64,000 nt of DNA, from NCBI GenBank assembly GCA_948567375.1, contig OX419761.1, positions 24,182,501 through 24,246,500 of the forward strand, written 5' to 3'. Each line of letters starts with the position of its first letter. Position 1 is the first letter of the stretch. Under the pieces are notes generated by a model that did no database searches, had not been told where the DNA came from, and saw only the letters and a program-made list of their open reading frames with translations. The stretch is from Lunularia cruciata (Eukaryota > Streptophyta > Marchantiopsida > Lunulariales > Lunulariaceae). The position numbers were made by a program, and so were the translations under genes. This document shows positions 1-9,321 of this stretch, one piece after another.

Positions 1-510
1 AGGAACTTGCTCATCATAACAAAAGAATTGGTTTAGCCAAAAAACTTTCTTTTCATGTTCACACCAAGAGTATTAGAGGGCAAGAGTTGATTCTCATTAT
101 GGAGATGATATGAGAGGCTTCTTTTTTGCCTTGGGAGAGCACTCCAAGGAGGAAGACCATGTATACCATTGACTGTGACGATTGAGGGGCACCCAATGAC
201 CATGATGATTACGAGGGTGAGTGACAATGACTTGCATCAAACAATGTTGTATATATATATGAGTATATTTATTTATTTATTTATTATTTTTGTATTTATG
301 ATGGAGCATTATAGACTTTCATTCATTGAATATTTCATAGATCTCCTTGTTTGATATGATTTTGATATAAGCTTGGATGAACTTGATAGGCTTGATAGGC
401 TTGGCTGGAAACTATATTCATAGACTTGATCATGATCATATGTAGATTTTGTAGATAGATCATGTTCATTCTTCCTATGAGACCACTCCCTTCCACATTC
501 CTCCCATGAC

Positions 511-1101
511 GTGATTTCTCATGCATTTGAGCCCCATGCAAGCATTCCTCATGCTCACTCATCCCATTGTAGCGCTCCCATGAAAGTTAAGCCCCCTACT
601 CTACCTAGAGAGGCTCATGTGTATATAACTCTAGAGGAGCATCTAGTTAAGAGAGACGAGCAAATTCATCTTCAAGAGCATAGACTAGCAAAGGATTCAT
701 TTAGGATGAGCACTTGGAAGAGTAGACTAAGAGAGAGGAAGGAACAAATGAGGATGGATGACCATATTATTATGGAGAGAGAGAAAGAGACAAGACTAGC
801 CAAGTGGGAGATGCACTTATCTACTAAGGCAAGTACTATTCATTGGAGGTTAGCACACTTGGTTAGTGCAGTTAGAAAGAATGGGAGAGAAGAGAGAGTA
901 TATGGGTAGAGAATTGTTGAGTTAGACAACCTTATTGGAGATATAGTTGAGAGGATTGATGATTTGGATAGACTTATGAGGGAGAGGAAGTTGATGGACA
1001 AGTGGTATAGACTTCAAGAGATGTTTTATATGAGAGAGTTTATTATTAATATGGAGCTATTGGAGAGTACCCAAAGGATTCTACATGAGGTCAGGACTTG
1101 C
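511..1101 (+). pseudogene. Decayed coding-like stretch, charged coiled-coil protein of unknown family
   Basis: One reading frame runs from 511 through a TAG at 907 to a TAG at 1099, about 196 codons with a single internal stop. The translation is rich in Glu, Arg, Lys and Leu (many E-R-x-x-R and L-x-R-L-M-R-E patterns), which suggests a long amphipathic or coiled-coil helix. No catalytic or metal-binding motif is visible. With the decayed stretch at 1400-2010 it looks like one degraded, possibly transposon-derived gene read left to right. I do not recognise the family. It could be the gag-like part of a non-autonomous retroelement or an old host gene. Confidence 0.35.
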
Positions 1102-1399
1102 TAGATTCTCTTAGGCTTTCATATGAGGATGCTTGTAGGGAGGCATTTGAGTGGCTAGAGGTAGATTAGCTTCAATTCCCTTGGCAATTTCCTCACATTG
1201 ATGTGGGTACTCAAACTTAGCATGTATCCTTCCCTTGGCAGTTTCCTCACACTAATATTGGTACTCAGACAAAGCATGTACATGATGGGGTTGGGAGATC
1301 CACTTGTACAAGTCAAACTTTGTTGATTCCCATAGGTGGGCCAAGGAAGGAGCCTTATTTGCATATAGAGGAGGACATTATGTCTTAGAGACCTTGCAC

Positions 1400-2010
1400 A
1401 AGTGATGATCTTGCCACCCCTTTAAGCTTTAGAGGGACAAATTATGAGGCTTGGTGGCTTCAAGAGAGGAAGCAACTTTTGCATGATGAGATATTAGGCT
1501 CATAAAGCTTAGATAAAGGATGAACATGTCTAGAGTATTTATCCCAAATGTACTTTTCCACACAGATTTGAGGGGGAGGATTATAATATTAGATGTGCAT
1601 TGTTTGGTTGACTTTAGAGATTCTATTAGTCTTATGTTACCTCTATTCTTAGAATGGTATGCAAAGACTAGTATGAGAGGATGGGTATATTATAGAGTAA
1701 GCAATAATTTATGGTATATCCCAAATCCTAGACTCAAGGAGTTCATGGAGTATTGCATCACACATTTTGGGGAGACTCTTTGGACTAATGGTCCAAAGAA
1801 GGAGGTGTCCTATTGCAATCTTTGTGTTATAAAGGTTCGATCCTAGAAGGAATACATACATGTTCATAGTTTATGGCTTGCCTTTCAAACAAGAATGGAT
1901 ATATTGATGAGTATAGAGAGTTCATAGTTAGACTTTACAATACATTTACAGTTTTAGGGTTATCTCTTAGAGATATTTTGATTACATATAGTTATCCTCT
2001 TCCTTAGAGT
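1400..2010 (+). pseudogene. Second half of the decayed coding-like stretch, gag-like in character
   Basis: A short phrase near 1430-1490 (G-T-N-Y-E-A-W-W-x-Q-E-R) is followed by an open frame at 1520-1846 rich in aromatic residues. A continuation in another frame at 1910-2000 has the pattern E-Y-R-E-F-I-V-R-L-Y-N-T-F. Stops and frame changes separate the pieces. The aromatic phrases resemble the helical core of retroelement gag proteins, but the match is only a general impression. No protease, reverse transcriptase or zinc knuckle follows in the next 3 kb, so this is not a recognisable complete element. Function unknown. Confidence 0.3.
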
Positions 2011-5000
2011 AGAGACCACCCTCATGGAGCTATACATCCTCCTAATTTTCTACTTCTGATACACCTAGTGCTTCATGTACCTCCTTAGTAGATAGACTTG
2101 TAGCTCCTCTAGATAGATTTAGAATCTCTACTCATGTTGCTATTAAATTTCTAGAAGAGGAGTGGGTACTCATGTTGTTTTAGGTACTATGGTATTGATC
2201 CTTATGAGCTTTTAGGACAAGTCTTTTGTGCATTAGAGATGCATCCTCATGAGAGGATATGGATGTGGTACTATAGTCATTTCTTTATACCACACACTAC
2301 GTATTCCAGATTCATGATGCACTATAGCGGGCTGCCTAGATAGCATGTTTCATGTAGGCTAGCCCTTGGTATTATACAATTGAACACTTTGGTTTTTCTA
2401 TTGTTCTTGATGAGTTTCACTTTGTTGATGGTGAGTTTTACTTTGTTGGTTTTGCATAGTTTTTTCACCAACTAAATAATGAAATGTCATCCACTACTTA
2501 GCACATCTTTTCATTTAACCATGGTGACACTTTAGTGATGTTAAACAACTTAGTGGAAGATTGGCTCAGACATAAGTTCTTTGACATTTCTATCATGAAT
2601 GTCTATAGCAAGGAGTTGTCCATTCAATCAATATGTATGAACTCAGAGTAAAAAATTCCAATTCAGGTGGCATCATATACTAGACTAGTCAATGTATCAG
2701 TACAAAAGAGAGGACTTTTAATTTATAAAAATTAACAGTGAAGAAGTTTTAGAAAAATGTCTCAAAACAATTTATAGACATTTCTATTTATAGACAATAT
2801 TACCAACCCTCATTTGAAAACAGTGCTTTGGAGAAACTTTCCATGTCTATGAGATTGTGGTATCTCAAAGCCTATTGGGTCACATTAGTGATGGCTTATA
2901 ACAGAATTTAGAAGTTTGTAAGAGTATTTGGACGCATATGTATTTCCAGTTATAAGTAGAGCATGGTTATATGTGACAACTGTGTGACCATATGTAGCAT
3001 GTTGACGGGACTGACAGGCTGATATGTTACATACTCTGATGCTCTTTGCACGATTAGGAATGTACCATCATCATTCTTTGTTGCAATAAAAAGATACAAA
3101 GAAGTGTTGCACTTTGCTTGAATCAAGAAAAGAGACAACAATTCTTTCTTGGGCTTCTTCTTACTGAATCCAAGGATCCCTTACTTTTGAGCATTCTTTA
3201 AGACCTATCATCATTCAATTTATCAAGACAAGAATAATACCTCTTGAGGAAGTAAGCTGCGCATAGAAGTGTCACATTGAACCTGGTTTTCTTACTTTCC
3301 TTTACCTTTACTATGGTGAATATTTCAATATTCACATTATTCACCTTAGACTCTGAAGCAGGAACTGGATCCTTACATACCGGACCAGCTCCAAAGCAAC
3401 TTTATTATCAGTTGAACAACAATTGGCTTGCATGAAAGGATGTATCATATACACACAAGGTCGCCATCCTCTTGCGGTGGGTTTGCATGACTCATCATAT
3501 ACATGACTCCTCCGTTTGTGCGGTGTGTTTCTGGTTTGCATGAGCCATGCAATTTGCACAGAAGTAAAAATGCATAGGATGGTCTTTTGATATACCTTCT
3601 CCTCAAACATGCTATCTTCTTATGAAGGTGCAAGCAACATAGCAAAGATAATTCATCTGCAAAGCTTTAGAACACTAACATTCTTTTTACCATTTTAGTA
3701 CCACCTTTGAAACCCCTATCAAACTCAAGTAAAACCATTGCTCAGCAATACTGTACTGCATATTCATTTCAGACAATTGCAAGCTTAGCCCAAGTACTAA
3801 GTCCTTTTGCTTCCCATTGTGCATGTGAAATCATTCAATTTGTCACAATTTTATGTAGGATGTTTTATTCTTGTGTAGTGGAGTACTCTTAAGAGCAACA
3901 TCAATGAGAAATATTAAGAGTACACTTAAGATTCACTATGTTGTAGTGCTAGTTTGGATGGTATTCTTGGCCCAACTTGTATGGTCCTAGATCTGGAAAA
4001 TTGCTAGAGAGGAAGTAATTGCCCTTGTGATAATTTTGGACAACCGTCACTAAAGAATTTAGCATACTTAAATTCAAGCTCTTGCTTATAAGCATCCAAA
4101 GCCAAAAAGAACAAATAAATGGAAAGTCAACTCAAGGTATGAGAACTCCAAAAATACAATTTCCTTGTCAACTCATTAAATGCAAATGAGATGCAAGATA
4201 TGTAAAATATACAAAATATGTAAAGTATATGTCAGACCTTTGATCAAACAATAGAAAATAAAAAAACAACAAAATTAAACCTAACCTAGAAACACTATAA
4301 AGAGTAAAACCTAACCTATATAGTGAGAAGCATATTGGTAGATGAGAGCACAAGCTATTCTAGGAATGGATGATCCAAAACTCATTATGTGTTAAGTGCA
4401 TATGATTCATCTAATAAATATGCTCAATGCAAGAACTGAGAATAATATATTTATTGAGAACAATATGATCAAGTATAATGATAAAAAGAATTGTGAAACG
4501 TCTCAGAACTCTCTTTAAAATGATGAAATTGGTCAAGGTTTCAAAATCCCAACATGTCTATTAAAGGAAAGGTAACCACTCAGAACGTGTGATCTTGTAT
4601 CCTCTCTATTGAAACTTTGTCTATCATCATTATACATTTCTTGAGCTATAGTGGAAATAGTTTCCTCTAACCTCTATGTATTCTTCATCCTCCTCTGACA
4701 AGTATCATTTTTTTTATCAAAAAGTTATGCAAGATAGTGCATACACTAATCCACCATGATCTATTTCTAATTGGACCCCTTTTCAATTGCACCTTCAACT
4801 CATGCAATGAATGTCATCTACCTTTCAAAATCTCTATGTAATGTTCATTGAGAGTGCAAGTACAATCTACACATTTCTTGAAGTTGTTTTGATATTTATA
4901 CTTCTATACTTTAAAAGAAGGTACCAAATGACTCATGGATACATAAGAAAATCACCCAAAAAAACTAATGGGACCAAATGATTCATTAGCTCCTCTCATC
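2011..5000. other. AT-rich stretch without supported genes
   Basis: Only short, unrelated open frames are present on both strands. A 27-base near-duplication (gagttt-ac-ttgtt phrase) sits at about 2408-2450. I see no RNA gene, LTR or inverted repeat that I can support. Confidence 0.4.
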
Positions 5001-5006
5001 CCTAAA

Positions 5007-5520
5007 TCATTCCATAGGGTTTACTTTTTCAAACAAGTCATGACGAGGCAAGATTTGGGCATCTTGCATAAAATTGCATAAAAATAAACTGAGATAAATT
5101 ACTAAACACATGAACTTGTGAACTTGTGATTGTGAAGTGACTAAAGCATACAAGAATCTTTGTAATGTGTGTGATGCAAATAGTGATTGCAACAAAAATA
5201 TGCACCAACTCTACCCACACCAAATGGATCCTTACCACCTAAGAAGTATATTATTCTACTCATGTCATCACAAATTACTTGTCCATTGATGGGGTAAGAT
5301 CCGTTCCAACTAAAATATGTCTCACCATCAAATTTTGATCTTTGAGCCAATCGGAAAACAGTTTTGTCAAACAATCCCAAACAGCTTAAAAATCCTTTTG
5401 CTCCAAATACATGCAAAATCTGTTTTCTCTCTTCTGTATCAAGCCACATAACCTCTTTTGCTAGATTTGCTATAATAGCAATGATTATTTCATCAAAGAA
5501 TCAAGTGGTGGAACCTAGCA
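5007..5520 (-). pseudogene. PIF/Harbinger (HARBI1-like) transposase relic
   Basis: Read on the minus strand from about 5520, the translation has a phrase E-V-M-W-x-D-x-E-E-R-K, then C-L-G-L-F-D-K-T-V-F (the place of the family's first catalytic Asp, usually D-G-T, here D-K-T), then K-F-D-G-E-T-Y-F-S-W-N-G-S-Y and Q-V-I-C-D-D-M-x-R-I-I-Y. That order is typical of Harbinger/HARBI1 DDE transposases. The second catalytic Asp region (normally P-G-S-x-H-D) is degraded around 5230. A further fragment with Q-D-A-Q-I-L-x-x-H-D-L-F lies at about 5007-5090 in another frame. Only the middle of the protein survives, with frame changes and no terminal inverted repeats found. It is a dead DNA-transposon relic. 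Confidence 0.7.
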
Positions 5521-5713
5521 CTAATACTCTACAACTTTGTGCCTCTAGCTATGGAGGCACCATGACCAAATCTGTCCAATGTAATGACAAGTTGGATCCA
5601 CATAGTGCTCTAGTTCCTCTAGTAAATTTATCATTGAACACATTATGATCTTTAGTTAGATTCATCGTTGTATAAGAAGTGGAATTGAATTCTCCGTGAA
5701 GATGCGGAGTTAC

Positions 5714-5770
5714 AAAAACTGAAAAAAAATTTAAAAACTGAAAAAAAATTTAAAAACTGAAAAAAAAAAC
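5714..5770. repeat. 19-bp tandem repeat, three copies
   Basis: The CTG of an A-rich unit (aaaaactg plus an A/T run) recurs at 5719, 5738 and 5757, a period of 19 bases. Simple low-complexity expansion. Confidence 0.85.
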
Positions 5771-7268
5771 TATGAATTTACATCCATCCTCATCAATTGT
5801 TTAAAAGGGATTGGATGTCTGAAAAAGCTTAGTAACAAATTTGAGAGGGTAATCCACTATGGTCCTGTCCACTAAATAGCAAGGGTTTTGGGAAAAGTTT
5901 CACCATCTTAAGAATATAGCACATTCATCAATCTTAGTCTAATTTTCATTCCCATCCGTATCATCAAAATCTTTAAACTCATCCTCAATTTCAAGTTCAA
6001 ATTCACTCTACCATAGTGATATATGTGCTAATATAGCCTTTTTTATCTCATTTGTCAACTCTTGCTAGGTACTAAGACAAGACATATTGAAAATGCCTAG
6101 AAAACACTCTCTATAACACAACCCTCTACAAATCCTAATATATCTCCTAGGAAAAAACATAAACACCCAATCCAAAACCTATTACCGGCATGTACTCTCA
6201 TATACTTTATGTGGACATCTCAAGATTGTCTAAACATTGCAAACATTTGGCACCTATAGATTTGCAAAATTCACACAAATTAAAGATAGAAAATATCCAT
6301 CTTCTCCAATCTCTTTTCTTTAATTTTCTTTGTTTTGTAACTCATACTAACATCCAACTTTTGTAAATCTCTTTTTCTCTTGTTTGGAACTTGTACAACA
6401 AACATAACTCTTAGTCTTACTCCTATTAACATCCTAATAACAAGAGAGCCCAAGCTCAAGGGGCTCAAATGAAATTTTCTAATTAGAAAATAGGGTTTTC
6501 CTTCTCAAATCTAATTACCAACATAACTCTCAATCTATTGACAAAAGAGCCTAATCCCAAGAGGCTCACATGAATTTTTTCTTACAAGACACAACCATAG
6601 GATTTTCCTTCTCAACCCTACTAGAGAGATTTTTCTTGGTTCTCCTTATTGATCCTATTAGGGAGTTTGGTGGCATTTGCTAATTAGAGATAAAAGTTAT
6701 TTTCCTTCTTGGACCTACTACATACCCATTTTCTTTCTCCTTGAATTCTACTCTTTGTGTGACTTTTCCTTCTTGACCCTACTAAACACCCATGAAGTTT
6801 CTTCCTTGAAGTCTATTATGTGTATGATTCCTCTTGTGTTTGACTCCTTTGTGGATACTAATGAAAAACCAATGGGACACATTTTTATCTACTTTATGGA
6901 TGAATCCAATGAGAGACTCTTCTAACCCATCTGGATTTTCTTATAGAAATCCTACTAAATCCTACTGAATGATAGAAACCCATGGATTTTCTTGGATACT
7001 CCTACTCTCAACAAAATGGATTTAACTTAAATACAAAAGAGTGGATTCAATTAAATTTTAGAACAAGAAAACTTGCAAAATGGTTTAACAAATTTTGAAT
7101 GTTGGGACTCTCAAATCTTGTTCCTCTACTAGTGGCCCAAGCAACTCTCATTCAACTTGTATTTGGGACTCATCAATGAACTCTCCTTCTTCTTTGAACT
7201 CATCAACAAACTCTCTTTTTGCTCGTCTTTTTCTTCTCCAAAATATAGGAAGTCTTGATTGAGAGTCT
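5771..7268. other. Stretch without supported genes upstream of element A
   Basis: Pyrimidine-rich on the plus strand, with repeated short phrases such as ttttccttctcaa and cctactaaa between 6480 and 7010, which suggests old local duplication. No conserved coding pattern is visible. It forms the left flank of element A. Confidence 0.4.
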
Positions 7269-7273
7269 TATTG
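7269..7273. repeat. Left target-site duplication of element A (TATTG)
   Basis: TATTG directly precedes the outer LTR at 7274 and is repeated exactly at 12978-12982 after the other outer LTR. A 5-bp duplication is standard for Ty3/gypsy integration, so 7274-12977 entered the genome as one unit. Confidence 0.9.
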
Positions 7274-7683
7274 TGTAAAAGACTGAGACCAAGGAGAGAA
7301 ATAGGAGAATGGGTACTCACATTGGGACACTTGAATGATGGAAAACTCCAAATGCCTAGCATGAGCTTTGGCTTTGGTATTTATAGGTAGCATACAAGGC
7401 CCTTGAGAAGCTTCTCAAGAAGTTTCCTCAAGCCACTTTATTAGAGTGCAAGCCAAGTTAACTAGGAAGCTTCTCAAGAAGCTTCCTTCTAGAAGCCGCT
7501 TACTTGACGTGCAAGCTAAGCTAGTTGGAAGTTTCTAGAAGCTTCTTTCTAGAAGCTACTTACTTGCAGTGCAAGCTAAGCCAAGAAGCTTCCTAGATAC
7601 TTCCGGAATATTCTAGGCTAATTTGTCTTATGTGCTACTTTTAAATTCCAACTTACTTTGTTGCTAAACTCCATATTGTTACA
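7274..7683 (-). repeat. Outer LTR of element A (left)
   Basis: On the minus strand it begins TGTAACAATATGG and ends CTTTTACA. It is very similar to 12551-12977 and to the LTRs of element B. It contains repeated GAAnnTTC motifs, including an 18-base array at 7528-7545, and a TATA-like TATAAATA (minus strand) at 7378-7385. The adjacent purine tract on the minus strand (about 7684-7697, GGGGGAATA) is the polypurine tract expected upstream of a 3' LTR. Confidence 0.92.
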
Positions 7684-8004
7684 TATTCCCCCACTACTAG
7701 TTGGTGACGTCCTCGTTGCTAGTGAAGCTTCGAATTCTTGGATGGCCATCTATGCATTCTGGAGGTAAGAAAGAGGTTCCCATGTGACATCATGAAGGGG
7801 ATACCCTTTCCAAAGGACCTTGTACTCCGTATGTTGGCAACGGCCTCATTGAATATGGCAACGTGCAAGGATATGATCAACTTCATACTCCTCAAGAGGG
7901 GTTAGGAACAAAGGGTTTCAACTTGGAAACATGAAAGACAAGATAGATATGCATATGACAAGGCAAGGCAAGTCGATAAGCAATAGGAGAGACAATTTGG
8001 GTGA
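7684..8004 (-). pseudogene. 3' end of chromovirus pol (chromodomain), minus oriented, part of element A
   Basis: The reverse complement matches the last 320 bases of element B's pol (about 17930-18275): the tail of integrase, then a chromodomain with the E-Y-K-V-x-x-I-L, E-Y-K-V-L-W-K-G and W-E-P pattern. On this strand it ends at the polypurine tract and the LTR at 7683. Its inner end (8000-8004, TGGTGA/TCACC boundary) continues exactly where the plus-oriented pol stops at 12550, so it is the missing tail of the same gene, inverted. Stops are present. Confidence 0.85.
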
Positions 8005-8143
8005 TGTAACAATATGGAGTTTAGCAACAAAGTTAGTCGGGCTTACAAAGCTCATGCTAGGCATTCATAGTTTTCACTCATTCAAGTGTCCCAAATGTGA
8101 GTTTCCATTCTCTTATTTCTCTCCTCAGATCCGGTCTTTTACA
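8005..8143 (+). repeat. Inner, internally deleted LTR of element A (plus oriented)
   Basis: Starts TGTAACAATATGG and ends GGTCTTTTACA like the full LTRs, but is only 139 bases because about 270-290 internal bases (the GAAnnTTC-rich part and the TATA region) are missing. A primer-binding site follows directly, so this is the original 5' LTR of the plus-oriented interior. Confidence 0.88.
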
Positions 8144-8144
8144 T

Positions 8145-8155
8145 TGGTATCAGAG
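8145..8155 (+). promoter_or_regulatory. Primer-binding site, element A
   Basis: TGGTATCAGAG immediately follows the LTR (one extra T between), complementary to the 3' end of initiator tRNA-Met. The next base is T instead of the usual C. Confidence 0.85.
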
Positions 8156-8414
8156 TAGGATTCAAATGGATGGAATTTATGGACCACCAAATCTACTTCC
8201 ACTAAACCATTAGGATTTTTGCATCCAAATACTACCCAAGCATCGTATCACACAATTCATCACCTCGCACTTTGGACAAGATTTTTTGCATATGATCACC
8301 ATATCTGTGGAACCCTTGGTCCTTCCGGTTGTAACTTATAGAGAACGGTAGACATGTTGTTTCTATCTGTTAGTAAATAAGATAGATTGGGAGTGGTGTG
8401 ATAAAGTAGCAACC

Positions 8415-9321
8415 ATGGCGGCAATACCCGATGTTATCCTTGCTATGCAACAACAAATTGAGCACCTTACTCAATTGTTGGATGAACAAGATCTTTGACA
8501 ACAAGAGCAGGTGGAGAGAGTACCAATTTGAGAAGGAGAAGATCGGATCAGATTCCCTAAACCCAAGGTATTTGAAGGCAAGAATCTTTCGAGTGCAATG
8601 GAAAATTTTGTGTTTGATTGTGAATGTTATTTTGAAGTTACCAATCTACAAGACGAGCAAAAACAGATTCTCTTAGCTTCTAGCCAATTGGATGGAGTAG
8701 CAAAGCTATAGTGGAGATTTTGAGTGGAGCAAGCTGAACAAAAAATTGTTGCACCAATCTTGACATGGGCAGAATTCAAGAGCAAATAATAAGTCGGTTC
8801 CAAGCTATAAATGCCACACAAGCTGCATAGGATAAGTTGGCAGAGTTGAAACAGATTGGCTCTATAAGAAGTTACATTGCGTTGTTTTAAAACACCATAA
8901 GGCAAATTCCAGATATATTGGAAGGTGAAGCTCTGGATCAATTTGTGAGGGGCTTGAAGGTGAGAACCAAATTAGAGGTAGCCATGCAAGAGCCACAACA
9001 CTTGGTGGAAGCCATGCGATTGGCCGAACGTTTTGATTCCTTGGTGGCAACAACTTGGTCTCAACCTCCACCTCCACAGAGCCTACCAATACACTACACA
9101 CAAGTGGAGGAGCCAGCACCAATGGAGATTGATGCCATTCAACAAAGACCACTTGGCACGGTAGATAGAGAGAAATTGCAACAAAATGGTGGTTGTTTTT
9201 ATTGTCACCAATTGGGGCATTGCATTGTTGAATGTCCACTCAAGAATGGATGATCTCAACAGGTTGCCCAGGTGGAGGTTGTGGAGCGGAATGATGAGGG
9301 AAACAAAGAATCCCTGTAGGA
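8415..9321 (+). pseudogene. gag: Element A gag (capsid/nucleocapsid), degraded
   Basis: Would encode the structural polyprotein of the retrotransposon particle. The ATG at 8415 opens M-A-A-I-P-D-V-I-L-A-M-Q-Q, which is shared with element B at 14275, so this start is well supported. Stops and a frame change follow, then gag core phrases (C-E-C-Y-F-E, Q-L-D-G-V-A-K-L). The C-terminal third is open at 8918-9253 and contains an intact CCHC zinc knuckle (C-x2-C-x4-H-x4-C, about 9194-9235). A premature TGA at about 9251 precedes the family's normal gag stop at 9317-9319. The nucleocapsid knuckle binds the element's RNA. Confidence 0.85.
9298..9304 (+). promoter_or_regulatory. Putative -1 ribosomal frameshift heptamer GGGAAAC at gag/pol overlap
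   Basis: GGGAAAC matches the X-XXY-YYZ slippery rule and lies in phase with gag (GAG GGA AAC). Pol is open in the -1 frame from here on. Element B shows the same gag-to-pol frame relation, with the site mutated to AGGAAAC at 15175-15181. A downstream RNA structure was not modelled. Confidence 0.55.

Noticed and set aside
1825-1850. tRNA-like ggttcgatcc sequence
   Set aside because: Only the T-arm-like phrase is present; no acceptor, D or anticodon stem can be formed around it.
7684-8158. Open frame 7931-8158 as a gene
   Set aside because: It runs across the boundary between inverted pol sequence and the inner LTR and is an accident of the junction.
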